A DNA stretch of 64,000 bases from NCBI RefSeq assembly GCF_965218915.1, contig NZ_OZ244708.1:3258841-3322840 (forward strand), given 5' to 3'. This DNA comes from Novosphingopyxis sp965218915. Its GTDB lineage: Bacteria > Pseudomonadota > Alphaproteobacteria > Sphingomonadales > Sphingomonadaceae. The notes beneath the pieces were generated by a model. The model had not been told where the DNA came from, made no database searches, and was given only the letters and a program-made list of their open reading frames with translations. Numbering within the stretch: the stretch's first letter is position 1; each line of letters starts with the position of its first letter. This document shows positions 42,433 through 51,410 of the stretch, in pieces. The translations under genes were made by a program, and so were the position numbers.

Positions 42433-45273
42433 TCAGAAGCGAAAGCGCACGCCGAGCGAATAGGTGCGCTCGAGGTAAAGAATCTGACGAGGATAGGTGG
42501 CGCCCGACGCCTCGTCATACTGGCGATACCGCTGCAACGGATTGCCCAGCAGGTTCACGATGTCGAACGCGATGGTGACATTCTCGACCGGCGTCACGCT
42601 GGTCGAGAAATCCAGTTGGCCGCGGCCTTTTTCGATCACCGCATGGGCGACAGGGTCGAGCGGCTCGATGCTGTAATATTGCGCAAACTTGGAGCGATAA
42701 TTATAGGCCAGTCGTGCCGATAAGAACGGCCGCTCGTAAAGCGCGATGACATTGTAGGCGAATTCCGAAACACCAGGAAATGGCTGTGGCTCATCGCCCA
42801 GAGTTGCTGCCAGCGAAGGTGCGAGATCGCCCTTTGCGTCTATATAGGTCAAATTAGCCTGGAGACCGAAGGCCTTGGCCCATTCGGGCAACCCATCGAT
42901 ATCGAGAAAGCTCGTAAAGCTGACCTCCGCGCCCTGAAGCGTCGTATTGCCGAGGTTCAGCGGCGTGTCGATCCGCAGCGGACCAAATACGGGATCGTCG
43001 GAATTGACCGGGATTGAAGATACGAAGCCATCCGCCTCGCGGCGGAACAGGGCCAGCGTGGCCGAACCGGTATTCGAGAAATAATATTCCAGACTGGCGT
43101 CATAATTGTTCGACATCAACGGCCTTAGATTTGGATTGCCGGTCGAACCGCCACGTCTGTTGCTATTGGCGCATTGCGGGGTCGTCGGATTGATCGCACA
43201 GGGACTGGTCGGATCGATGACCGGCGGCGAGTTCAGATTCAACGACGGGCGCAGATCGAAGAAATTAGGCCGGGTGCGAGTCTGGGTATAAGCCAGGCGT
43301 AGCTGCAACTCGTTGGTCAATCCCACGCGCGCGCTGATGTTCGGCAGGTAATCCGTGTATTCGCTTTCTGCGTCGGCCGCGGGAAAGCTTTCGACGCCGT
43401 TCCCATCGAGGATGCGGGAGAAACCGGTGGTGCGGGTCTTGGTCTTGATGACGCGCAAGCCGGCGAGGCCGTCCACGACGATGCTGCCGAGATCGAAGCC
43501 GTACTTCAGCTGGCCGTAAGCGGCATAGGATTTCTCGTTCGCCGCGAAGTTCTCCGTTGGGCTGAAGCCGGGCAGACCTTCGGGCGCGCCAAAAAAGTCG
43601 CGCAACGCATCAACATTATCGACGATTTCGGAAGCGGAAACGCCTGTGAATGTGCGCGGCTGGAACCCGCCACCAAAGCGGAAGCCCGGATGCACGGTGC
43701 CGACATCCACCGGCAGATCGGTGATGGGAATACGGGCATCGCCGTTATAGATATAAGGGGCGCCGCGGTCGCGATTGGCATCGCGATCGCTGTAGCGAAT
43801 GCCGAACTGCAGGCGGCGCAGCAGACCTGTGTCGCTTACGTCGTAAGTGGCATCGGCCCGGGTCTGGATGTCCTGGCCGCCCACCAACAGATATTCCTGG
43901 AAGAAGCCGCGGCTGAGGAAGTTCGCCGGATCGGTAAGATCGAAATTCTGGAACGCAAACAGCGGCCCGCCATCGTCGCCGCCATCGAAATTGACGTTGC
44001 GCACCGGCGAACTGGCGAACAGAAAGTCGATATTGCGGGCGTTCAGCATGAAGGTGCTGTCGGTATAGGCGATGTCGCCCGAAATCTTCAGCCGATCGCG
44101 CTCCCATACGGCGCCGCCGCCGATTTGATACGTGTCGGTTTTGCCGTTGGTTGCGCCGTAAAAGCCGTCGGGGCGAAATGCGTTGGTGACTGTTGCGCTC
44201 TGCGCCTGGTTGGGATTGCCATCGCGAAAAGTGACATTGGTCAACTGTAGATCGCCGAAGATCGGCACGAACAGAAACTGGTTGGCGTCTTCGCTGCGAA
44301 AGCCCTGAAACAACCCGTCGACATAGAATTCGAGCTCGCTGCTCGGGCGCCACTGGACCGCCGCATTGGCCGACGGCCGCCAGCGATGGCCAGTACCGTA
44401 ATAGAGCGCCTGCGCGTCAGGATAGCGAAAGCCGCCTCCGGTGCCCGGCGCGTTCATATCGTTCGCTGTGGCGATGACCAGCGATTGCTCGCGAGTCGAG
44501 TCCTGGAAATCGAGACCAACGTAGGACGCGTTCACCAGCACGCCGATCTCGCCGATCCCGGTGTCCCAGCGATCGCTTATCAGCAGGTTGCCATTCCACG
44601 AAAGCTTGCCAGATTGCTCCCAGTTGACCCCGTTGAGCGAACCGGAAAGTTCGAACCCGTTGAAATCGAACGGACGGCGGCCACGTACGTTCACCTCGCC
44701 CGCAATGCCACCCTCGATCATGTCGGCGGTACCGGACTTGTAGACTTCCAGCGCCGCGACGGTGCCGGCGGGGAAATCCTGAATCGCGACATAGCGCCCT
44801 TCGGCGGTGAAGATCTGGCGTCCATTATAGGTCGTGGTCAGATCCGGCAGGCCGCGCACGGTGACCCCGGCCGCCTCGCCGCCGCCGCGCGTGACGGTTA
44901 CGCCCGAGACGCGCTGGAGCGCCGAGGACGCGAAGGTGTCGGGAAGCTTGCCGATATCCTCGGCAACGATCGCATCGACGATGCCGTCCGAATTTCGCTT
45001 GATTTCCTGCGCCGATTCCAGGCTGCGGCGATAGCCGGTCACGACGATGGCATTTTCGCCGCCCTCGGTCGTCTGATCAAGACCGCCCTGGGACGCGGGC
45101 GTTGCCGCCGTGTCTTCGGAAGAGTCCGGATCGTTCGCCAGGTAATCGTCGACGGAAGACTGCGCGCCGGGGTCGGCGACCGGAACGGTCTGCGCATAGG
45201 CCGCGGCGGGGAGCAGCGCGGACAACCCGATTACGCCGGATGCCGACGCACATAGCAGTGCCTTCAGTTTCAT
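42433..45273 (-). CDS. TonB-dependent receptor, oligosaccharide type
   Basis: 946 residues from the ATG after AGGAGGGGTCTA. The signal peptide ends AAAYA|Q, an acidic linker follows, then a TonB-box-like segment ENAIVVTGYRRSLESAQ. The plug has IVAEDIGKLPDTFASSALQR and VSGVTVTRGGGEAAGVTVRG; the barrel ends in YSLGVRFRF with the terminal Phe used for outer-membrane insertion. Receptors of this clade in Caulobacter and sphingomonads import plant oligosaccharides. It stands downstream of the GH51-GH43-GH43 unit and probably brings in arabino- or galacto-oligosaccharides. TonB is encoded at 58.2 kb. Confidence 0.93.
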   Translation of the reverse strand: MKLKALLCASASGVIGLSALLPAAAYAQTVPVADPGAQSSVDDYLANDPDSSEDTAATPASQGGLDQTTEGGENAIVVTGYRRSLESAQEIKRNSDGIVDAIVAEDIGKLPDTFASSALQRVSGVTVTRGGGEAAGVTVRGLPDLTTTYNGRQIFTAEGRYVAIQDFPAGTVAALEVYKSGTADMIEGGIAGEVNVRGRRPFDFNGFELSGSLNGVNWEQSGKLSWNGNLLISDRWDTGIGEIGVLVNASYVGLDFQDSTREQSLVIATANDMNAPGTGGGFRYPDAQALYYGTGHRWRPSANAAVQWRPSSELEFYVDGLFQGFRSEDANQFLFVPIFGDLQLTNVTFRDGNPNQAQSATVTNAFRPDGFYGATNGKTDTYQIGGGAVWERDRLKISGDIAYTDSTFMLNARNIDFLFASSPVRNVNFDGGDDGGPLFAFQNFDLTDPANFLSRGFFQEYLLVGGQDIQTRADATYDVSDTGLLRRLQFGIRYSDRDANRDRGAPYIYNGDARIPITDLPVDVGTVHPGFRFGGGFQPRTFTGVSASEIVDNVDALRDFFGAPEGLPGFSPTENFAANEKSYAAYGQLKYGFDLGSIVVDGLAGLRVIKTKTRTTGFSRILDGNGVESFPAADAESEYTDYLPNISARVGLTNELQLRLAYTQTRTRPNFFDLRPSLNLNSPPVIDPTSPCAINPTTPQCANSNRRGGSTGNPNLRPLMSNNYDASLEYYFSNTGSATLALFRREADGFVSSIPVNSDDPVFGPLRIDTPLNLGNTTLQGAEVSFTSFLDIDGLPEWAKAFGLQANLTYIDAKGDLAPSLAATLGDEPQPFPGVSEFAYNVIALYERPFLSARLAYNYRSKFAQYYSIEPLDPVAHAVIEKGRGQLDFSTSVTPVENVTIAFDIVNLLGNPLQRYRQYDEASGATYPRQILYLERTYSLGVRFRF

Positions 45274-45651
45274 TAGACCCCTCCTGTTTACCCGCAAGCG
45301 CAATCGCGGGCCTTATTTTTGGTTTGGAATACACCGCGGTCGCAAGTCCATTTGTCTGCGTTTTGTATGCGGTGAGTTGCAAACAAGCAATATATAATTG
45401 TTGGATTTAACGTACCCGCTTAGATTCCCATGATTTCCTCTCTTGGACGCGCGCTTGGCAACCCGGAACCTGGCGGGATGAACGGCGGGAACAACCCATG
45501 CCGGATTGCGTTCGCAACGCCCGCTGACGAACGAACGCGCATCGCTCGGTAGCAGGATAAAAGCTAATGTCAGACATGCTGGAGCGGTGAAAATCCGCTT
45601 GGTGAGCGTAAATCGCATGCGCCCGACGATGGAACGGTCTGGTGCCGTCTT
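45274..45651. other. Long promoter/leader region of the TonB-dependent receptor
   Basis: 378 bases without a gene. The AT-rich stretch ~45380-45420 (AGCAATATATAATTGTTGG) is a likely promoter area for the leftward receptor gene. A perfect island palindrome lies at 45567-45577. Confidence 0.5.
45567..45577. promoter_or_regulatory. Candidate GntR operator upstream of the receptor
   Basis: ATGTCAGACAT, perfect arms around a central A. It is ~295 bases upstream of the receptor start, further than the other sites. Confidence 0.45.
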
Positions 45652-47085
45652 TCAGTCGACCAGCCATTTGGACGTGGCGTCCTTTGACGGTGCTATTGCC
45701 AATTTGCCGTTCGCATATGCCAGCGCCATTCCCGGGAATGCCGGCATATCCAGCGTGATCATCGACCCGTCACCATGTTCGCGACGCCGGAACCGGGTGG
45801 ATTGACCGTCTGCTTCGGCATCTGCGACGGGGATCAGGCGAAAATATCCGTCCGAAGTCACCGTCAGATGATGATCGCGCAGCAGGATCGGGGAAAGGCA
45901 CAGCGTCCCGTCGCCATTGGAGACGGACCGATATTGCGTCTGCGCCAAGGGCAGGGCGCCAACCATCGGCTGCCCGGCCTGGTGCGCCAGCCATTGGCCG
46001 GGATGCGCGGCAGGGGAGAAACGTTCGGGCAGAGGTCCATTGCCCACCGGCACACCGAAATCCGGGGTGCCGTCGGCAGCGAAATAGAGCCGCTGCGCGC
46101 GCGTATGCCGATCCGGATTGAACAGCGGATCGCCCTCTATCTCCCTATAGTCGCGCCCGTGATAGACGAGCATGTCACGGCCACGTTCGTCGATGGTGAA
46201 GCTGTTGTGGCCGGGGCCATAGACCGATGTCGCCTGACTGGTTTGGAAAACCGGCCGCGGCGACTTGCTCCATGCGCGCGAATCCATGATCTTGGCATCC
46301 GCATCGGCGGCGAGCAATCCGAGACAATAGCGATCGTCGGTCGCGCTGGCGGAGTAGGTTATGAACAGGCGTCCGTTTCTTTCCAGCACGGCGGGCGCCT
46401 CGTTCACCTTGAATCCGCGGATTTCCCAATCCAGCGTCGGTACCGTCAATCGCGTGGGCTCGGCGCCGAGCGTCAGCGGCGTCGCGAGCGGGGCGATATA
46501 GAGATTGGAATTGGTCTCGATCCCGGGCTCGCGCTGAGCCCAGACGAAATATCGGGTTCCCCGATGCCGGAACATGGTGGAATCGAGGTTGAAACTATCC
46601 CACGGCGTCTGGAACTCACCGAGCACCTTCCAGTTGCCGGTCATCGGATCGGGGCCGTCGCAGATCACGGCATAGGTGCGGATGCGGAACACGTCCTCCC
46701 CGCCCCCGCTGGGGCCGGCGGCGAAATACATATGCCAGCGTCCGTCGATCCGGTGCAGTTCCGGCGCCCAAATGAAGCCGGAGAGCGGACCCGTGTCCCC
46801 ATGTCGCCAGAGCACCCGTTCTTCCGCTTCGGTGAGGCCGGCAATCGTGCGGGACCGGCGCAGGACGAGCCGGTCATATTCCGGCACGGACCCGGTCATG
46901 TAATAATAGCCGTCATCGTTCAGAAAAATCTGCGCGTCGGCGCGGTTCTTGACGAGCGGATTGGAGATTGCTGGCGCGCGCGGCACGGCGGAGGTTCTCA
47001 ACGCATCGCTCCTCGCACCGAGGCATGCGACCGGCAGGCAGGCCGCGCCTGCGGCAAAGACGCGCCGGGAAAGCGTGAAACTCAT
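45652..47085 (-). CDS. GH43 exo-arabinofuranosidase with C-terminal AbfB-like domain
   Basis: 477 residues from the ATG after GGAGAGGATTG; the N-terminus has a Tat/lipoprotein-like signal (FTLSRRVFAAGAACLPVACL). GH43 residues: D in NPLVKNRADAQIFLNDDGYY, IWAPELHRIDGRWHMYFA, D in SFNLDSTMF, and E in KVNEAPAVLERNGRLFITYS. The last ~130 residues (PLAQTQYRSVSNGDGTLCLS, LIPVADAEADGQSTRFRR, MALAYANGKLAIAPS) look like an arabinose-binding AbfB/CBM42-type beta-trefoil. It should release arabinofuranose from arabinan or arabinogalactan. 54 bases after the endo-arabinanase gene in one operon. Confidence 0.85.
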   Translation of the reverse strand: MSFTLSRRVFAAGAACLPVACLGARSDALRTSAVPRAPAISNPLVKNRADAQIFLNDDGYYYMTGSVPEYDRLVLRRSRTIAGLTEAEERVLWRHGDTGPLSGFIWAPELHRIDGRWHMYFAAGPSGGGEDVFRIRTYAVICDGPDPMTGNWKVLGEFQTPWDSFNLDSTMFRHRGTRYFVWAQREPGIETNSNLYIAPLATPLTLGAEPTRLTVPTLDWEIRGFKVNEAPAVLERNGRLFITYSASATDDRYCLGLLAADADAKIMDSRAWSKSPRPVFQTSQATSVYGPGHNSFTIDERGRDMLVYHGRDYREIEGDPLFNPDRHTRAQRLYFAADGTPDFGVPVGNGPLPERFSPAAHPGQWLAHQAGQPMVGALPLAQTQYRSVSNGDGTLCLSPILLRDHHLTVTSDGYFRLIPVADAEADGQSTRFRRREHGDGSMITLDMPAFPGMALAYANGKLAIAPSKDATSKWLVD

Positions 47086-47139
47086 CAATCCTCTCCAATC
47101 CTCGATCGAAACCGACGCGCTGGGCCGGCGCGCTCGGTC

Positions 47140-48165
47140 TTATTTCAAAGCTTCGGGCCAGCCGTCCTCGTCCCACCGCAGAGGCGCAATCCGCAAAGTG
47201 GGGGCGCCGTCCTTTTCGCGGTCATAGGCGTGATAGACGACGTAGGTCGTTCCATCCGCGTCGGTGAAAATGCCCGGATGGCCGGGTCCGCGAAAGCGCT
47301 CCTTCTCCTGCAGATCGGCGCGCAGCAAGATCGTCCCGCCGCCCTGCGTCATTTTGCTGCCATCCCGGCCGAGATAAGGTCCGGTGACGTCCGTGGAGCG
47401 CGCGGCGACGGTGTAATAGGTGCTGTTTACCCCCTTGCAGCAATAATCGTAGGAGGCGAGCAGCCAGTACCAACCGCCGTGGCGGAAGATAAACGGCGCT
47501 TCCACGGGGGCCGGTCCGCCTTCGGGAGCTGGCCGACCGGCGATCGCGTAAGGCTTGGTTCCCGGCTGAGGCTTGCCCGTCTCGGAATTGAGCGCGAACA
47601 GCTTGATGCCGGTCCAGAAACTCCCCAGCGAAAGCCATTGACCACCCTCGGCATCGACGATGAGATTGGGGTCGATGGCGTTGAAATCGTCTTCGGGCGT
47701 CGACTGGACGACCAGCCCGCGATCGGTCCAGGCATAATTCTTCGCTTTCCGATTGAGCGTGGGGCTGGTCGCCAGACCGATCGCAGAGCGGTTCGAACCG
47801 AACGTCGAGATCGAATAATAGAGCCGGTACTGGCCGTTCACATGGGAAATATCGGGCGCCCACATCCCCTTCGTTCCCGGTACGGCCGCCAACGCCCAGG
47901 CCGGGATTGCCTCCAGCACCGACCCGGCATCGTGCCAGTTGACGAGATCGGGCGAGGTCTTTGCCGCGATGTAGTGCCCGCCAGTGGCGAACAGGTAATA
48001 GGTGTCGCCCTCTCGGATGAGGGCAGGGTCGTGGGTCGGGACAAGATCGCCGGATAGCCGCTCGTTTAGCGATTGTGCCTGCGCTTCATGCTGCGGCTCC
48101 GCCGCACCCGCGCTTGGCATCGCTAAAACGATCAGGCCAGCCAGGACGAGGACTTGACGGACCAT
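47140..48165 (-). CDS. GH43 endo-1,5-alpha-L-arabinanase
   Basis: 341 residues from the ATG giving the signal peptide MVRQVLVLAGLIVLAMPSAG; a GTG 30 bases upstream overlaps the GH51 stop (GTGA) and is an equally valid coupled start. Endo-arabinanase motifs: base D in LVPTHDPALIREG, KGMWAPDISHVNGQYRLYYS, D in FNAIDPNLIVD, and acid E in APVEAPFIFRHGGWYWLLAS, with GPGHPGIF near the end. It cuts the 1,5-arabinan backbone in the periplasm or outside. Second gene of the GH51 operon. Confidence 0.9.
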   Translation of the reverse strand: MVRQVLVLAGLIVLAMPSAGAAEPQHEAQAQSLNERLSGDLVPTHDPALIREGDTYYLFATGGHYIAAKTSPDLVNWHDAGSVLEAIPAWALAAVPGTKGMWAPDISHVNGQYRLYYSISTFGSNRSAIGLATSPTLNRKAKNYAWTDRGLVVQSTPEDDFNAIDPNLIVDAEGGQWLSLGSFWTGIKLFALNSETGKPQPGTKPYAIAGRPAPEGGPAPVEAPFIFRHGGWYWLLASYDYCCKGVNSTYYTVAARSTDVTGPYLGRDGSKMTQGGGTILLRADLQEKERFRGPGHPGIFTDADGTTYVVYHAYDREKDGAPTLRIAPLRWDEDGWPEALK

Positions 48166-48191
48166 CGCGGTCGCTCTCGGACGTTGCCCGA

Positions 48192-49760
48192 TCACTTCAG
48201 GTCCAGCACGACGACGGACTTCGCCGGCAGCTTCACGATCAGCATGTCGCCCGTAACTTTCGCGCCGTCGAACGCCGTGGGTCGGACCGCTTCGGGCTCA
48301 TCGAAGCTGTTATGCGCATCGATCGCGTGGGCGGTCAGGATGCGACCCGATACGCGATCGGGTCGTACTTCCTGCAATCTGATTGTGACGGTATTTTCCT
48401 GCGCCGGATCGGCGTTGGAGAGAGCGACGTGGATCCTCCCATCTTTTGCGCGGACCGCGGATCCGCTGACCGCGGGCAGCTCGAACTCGCCCTCGCTGTA
48501 GGTCGGCGTGTCGATGTCGATCGGCAGCACGGTCGCGTCCTGCCACGGCTTGTACATTTCGAAGACATGATAGGTGGGTGTCAGCACCATCTTGTCGTCC
48601 TCGGTCAGAATCATCGCCTGCAGCACGTTCACCATCTGGGCGATGGCGCTCATCCGCACCCGATCGGCATGCTTGGCAAAAATGTCGAGATGGATCGCCG
48701 CGATCAGCGCATCGCGCAGCGTGTTCTGCTGGCGCAGGAAGCCCGGATGGGTGTGCGCATCCTGGGCGTACCAGGCGCCCCATTCATCGACCGCGAGGAA
48801 AAGGCGCTTTTCCGGATCATATTTGTCCATGATCGCGCTGTGCAGGGTAATCAGCTCGTCCATATGCCAGGCTTTTTCCAGCGCATCCGCCCAGCCGGCC
48901 TCGTCGAAACCGATGGCCGGGGCGCGGGGCGGCCAGCCGCCGCCCGGAAGCGTATAATAATGCAGCGAAACCCCGTCGAGCAGCGGCGCGGCCTCGCGCA
49001 CCATCGTTTCGGTCCAGTGGTAATCGTCCACATTCGCGCCCGCGGCGATCTTCATGATCCTGGTGCCTTCGGGCGCCTTTATGAAGGTCGCGTAGCGGCG
49101 CGTCAGGTCCGCGGCATATTCCGGGCGCATATTGCCGCCGCAGCCCCACAGCTCGTTGCCGATACCGAAGAAGGGCACGTCCCATGGCTCGGCGCGTCCG
49201 TTGTCCGCCCGTTCTTCGGCCAGGCTGCCAGCGGGGGACGTCATATATTCGACCCACTCGGCCATCTCGCGCGGCGAGCCGTCGCCGACATTGCCAGCAA
49301 TATAGGCGCTGGCGCCGAGTTGACGCAGCAGCTCGAAAAATTCATGCGTTCCCACCGTGTTGGGCTCGGTCACGCCGCCCCAATGGGTGTTGATCTTGAC
49401 CGGACGGTCCGCGCGCGGACCGATGCCTTCGCGCCAGTGATATTCGTCGGCGAAACAGCCGCCGGGCCAGCGGATCACGGGAACAGCAAGGTCGCGAAGC
49501 GCTGCGACCACATCGCTGCGAAAGCCGTTGGTGTTGGGTATGGCGCTATCCTCGCCCACCCACAGGCCGCCATAGATGCCGTTGCCGAGATGTTCGGCGA
49601 ACTGGGTGAATATCTCCTTGCTGTATACCGGACCGGGCTCATCGACGTGGATCGTCGCCGATGTCGGCTTCCCCCCGGTATCGGCATGGGCCGCAACCGT
49701 CTGCATCGAAGCGCTCAGCGCGATAGCAATGCAGGTCTGACGCAGGGCACGAATCAACAA
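48192..49760 (-). CDS. GH51 alpha-L-arabinofuranosidase
   Basis: 522 residues from a TTG behind GGGAGAGAGAAA, with a signal peptide (LLIRALRQTCIAIALSASMQ, VAAHA|D). A start at 49868 is open but would place the operator inside the gene and lacks a ribosome-binding site. GH51 motifs: YSKEIFTQFAEHLGNGIYGG, PVIRWPGGCFADEYHW, acid/base in FFGIGNELWGCGG, nucleophile in AVDEWGAWY. Removes terminal alpha-L-arabinofuranose. It leads the operon GH51-GH43-GH43 and probably feeds the TonB receptor system. Most GH51 enzymes are cytosolic, so the export signal is notable. Confidence 0.92.
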   Translation of the reverse strand: MLIRALRQTCIAIALSASMQTVAAHADTGGKPTSATIHVDEPGPVYSKEIFTQFAEHLGNGIYGGLWVGEDSAIPNTNGFRSDVVAALRDLAVPVIRWPGGCFADEYHWREGIGPRADRPVKINTHWGGVTEPNTVGTHEFFELLRQLGASAYIAGNVGDGSPREMAEWVEYMTSPAGSLAEERADNGRAEPWDVPFFGIGNELWGCGGNMRPEYAADLTRRYATFIKAPEGTRIMKIAAGANVDDYHWTETMVREAAPLLDGVSLHYYTLPGGGWPPRAPAIGFDEAGWADALEKAWHMDELITLHSAIMDKYDPEKRLFLAVDEWGAWYAQDAHTHPGFLRQQNTLRDALIAAIHLDIFAKHADRVRMSAIAQMVNVLQAMILTEDDKMVLTPTYHVFEMYKPWQDATVLPIDIDTPTYSEGEFELPAVSGSAVRAKDGRIHVALSNADPAQENTVTIRLQEVRPDRVSGRILTAHAIDAHNSFDEPEAVRPTAFDGAKVTGDMLIVKLPAKSVVVLDLK

Positions 49761-49806
49761 TTTCTCTCTCCCGATCTTCCGGCTTGCCTCATTGGGCCGC
49801 CCACCA

Positions 49807-49819
49807 TTAGTCGGACATA
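49807..49819. promoter_or_regulatory. Candidate GntR operator of the GH51 operon
   Basis: TTAGTCGGACATA, GTC-G-GAC core, 47 bases before the TTG start and so in a good place to block a promoter. Confidence 0.5.
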
Positions 49820-50017
49820 TTGAATTTACCCGGTTAACGCAATCTTCCGAACTATCACATTTACGCATGGCGGGATGCTGCGAGTGGGCGCAAACCAGCC
49901 ACCCATGGCCTTGACCTGATCAAAACAATCGACGGCATCGCGATCTCGATGCGATCGGAGCGCGCGCGATGATCGAACCCTGATCCATTGAGGTTGTGAT
50001 TATTGCGGAAGGGCTGA

Positions 50018-50110
50018 TGGCGGACACGGAGGGATTCGAACCCTCGGTACGGAATTAACCCGCACGGCGGTTTAGCAAACCGCTGGTTTCAGCCACTCAC
50101 CCACGTGTCC
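50018..50110 (-). tRNA. tRNA-Ser(GCU)
   Basis: Reading the minus strand: acceptor GGACACG pairs with CGTGTCC, the D-arm GTGAGTGGCTGAAAC follows, the anticodon stem GCGGT/ACCGC encloses loop TTGCTAA with anticodon GCT, there is a long class II variable arm, the T-arm is GAGGGTTCGAATCCCTC, and a CCA is encoded. It marks the right border of the sugar island; tRNA-Ser genes are frequent integration sites. Confidence 0.97.
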
Positions 50111-50318
50111 CGATGCCGGCTGGCAAGGCGCGTCCTATAACGAGCGCTTGGCCCCCCCGCAACGGGATATCGCGCGGGCGCCCCTTAGGCCGCGATGCGC
50201 CGCGGCCGTGCCAAAGCGATTCGCCTCGCCGCGAAAAGGACTCGCCTCGTCGCGGGGCAGTTGAGGGTTTATCTGCAGGCGCGGAAAGGCGGTTATCGGG
50301 TATGAGGGAAATTGCGCC

Positions 50319-51119
50319 ATGAACACGCCTTCGTTTCGCCGGCTGCTGGCGATCGCCGCCGTCGTGATGCTGGCGACCGGCCCCGCCGCCGCGCAAATCC
50401 GCGAGATCGACCCCAATCAGGCGATCGACGCCGATCTCGGCCCTCCGCCGGGCGAGCAAAGCAGCGCGGACAATCCCGCGCCGCCCACCTCGAACCCCTA
50501 TGACGTGCCGCCCGAAGACGATGTTCTGATGAACGGCCAGAGCGGCCAGGCCGATTACGTTCCGCCGCCGCCGCCGCCGCCGCCGGTGCAAAGCGTAGAC
50601 GCGGTGCCGATCGACAGCGTGCCGGTCTCCGGCGAGGATACGTACCAGGAGGACGATCTGATCGGCGCCGCCGAGGGCGTGTTCGGCAAGGGCGCCGAGG
50701 GCCTGGCCAAGCTGATCGAGAACATCCTGTCCAAGCAAGGCGAACCCAATGCCTATATCGTCGGGCGCGAGGGGAGCGGCGCGTTCGTCGTCGGCCTGCG
50801 CTACGGCTCCGGCACGCTCTATCACAAGATCGAGGGCGAACGGCCGGTCTACTGGACCGGCCCGTCGATCGGGTTCGACGCGGGCGCCAACGCCGGCAGC
50901 ACCTTCATCCTGGTCTACAATCTCTACGATAGCGAAGAGCTCTATCGCCGCTTCCCCGCCGGCGAGGCGGCCGCCTATCTGGTCGGCGGGTTCAACGCCA
51001 GCTACATGCGCAGCGGCGACAAGGTCTTGATTCCGATCCGCGTCGGCGCGGGCCTGCGGCTCGGCGCGAACATCGGCTATATGAAATTTTCCAAGAAACA
51101 GCGCTGGCTTCCGTTTTAG
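50319..51119 (+). CDS. DUF1134 / EipA-like envelope protein
   Basis: 266 residues with a signal peptide (LLAIAAVVMLATGPAAA|Q). A low-complexity linker (~30-105) contains an eight-proline run. The C-terminal DUF1134 domain (~110-266) has GAEGLAKLIENILSKQGEPN, GSGAFVVGLRYGSGTLYHK, YWTGPSIGFDAGANAGSTF and LVGGFNASYMRSGD. In Brucella the homologous EipA is a periplasmic protein needed for envelope integrity and coordinated with O-antigen synthesis. The gene stands alone beside the tRNA. Confidence 0.9.
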   Translation: MNTPSFRRLLAIAAVVMLATGPAAAQIREIDPNQAIDADLGPPPGEQSSADNPAPPTSNPYDVPPEDDVLMNGQSGQADYVPPPPPPPPVQSVDAVPIDSVPVSGEDTYQEDDLIGAAEGVFGKGAEGLAKLIENILSKQGEPNAYIVGREGSGAFVVGLRYGSGTLYHKIEGERPVYWTGPSIGFDAGANAGSTFILVYNLYDSEELYRRFPAGEAAAYLVGGFNASYMRSGDKVLIPIRVGAGLRLGANIGYMKFSKKQRWLPF

Positions 51120-51204
51120 AAAAGCTTCGGCCCGAGGGTGTTCGGAGGCTCCCGCGGGATAGGGTCCCGGCTTGAATGCGCACCATCGCTCCATTGCCAC
51201 GTTC

Positions 51205-51306
51205 GTCATTGCGAGCCCCGGACTTCCGGGGCGAAGCAATCCAGGGGCGTTACAGCGCTGCATACGCCCGGGATTGCCGCGTCGCCTGACGGCTCCTCGC
51301 AACGAC
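51205..51306. repeat. Extragenic repeat (GTCATTGCGAG family)
   Basis: GTCATTGCGAGCC on the left and CTCCTCGCAACGACGAAGAC on the right form an imperfect inverted pair enclosing GAAGCAATCC and GGATTGCCGC. A second member is at 58996-59083. The rest of the 291-base gap shows no gene; a hairpin CTCCCGCGGGATAGGGTCCC-type piece lies just before it. Confidence 0.7.
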
Positions 51307-51410
51307 GAAGACAAAGGGCTCATTGAAACGGGGACACGGCTTCCAGCGCCCTTGCGGCGGCGCGGCATAAAATGCATGGCTCGCGCCGGACCCAATAGCC
51401 GGAGCATGCC

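Noticed and set aside
45775..48057. Long + strand open frame opposite the GH43 genes
   Set aside because: Composition is antisense-like, and the minus strand carries clear GH43 catalytic motifs over the same bases.
50018..50110. Attachment-site duplication of the tRNA-Ser 3' end at the left island edge
   Set aside because: No matching stretch was found around 20.5-20.9 kb by eye, and no integrase gene is present.
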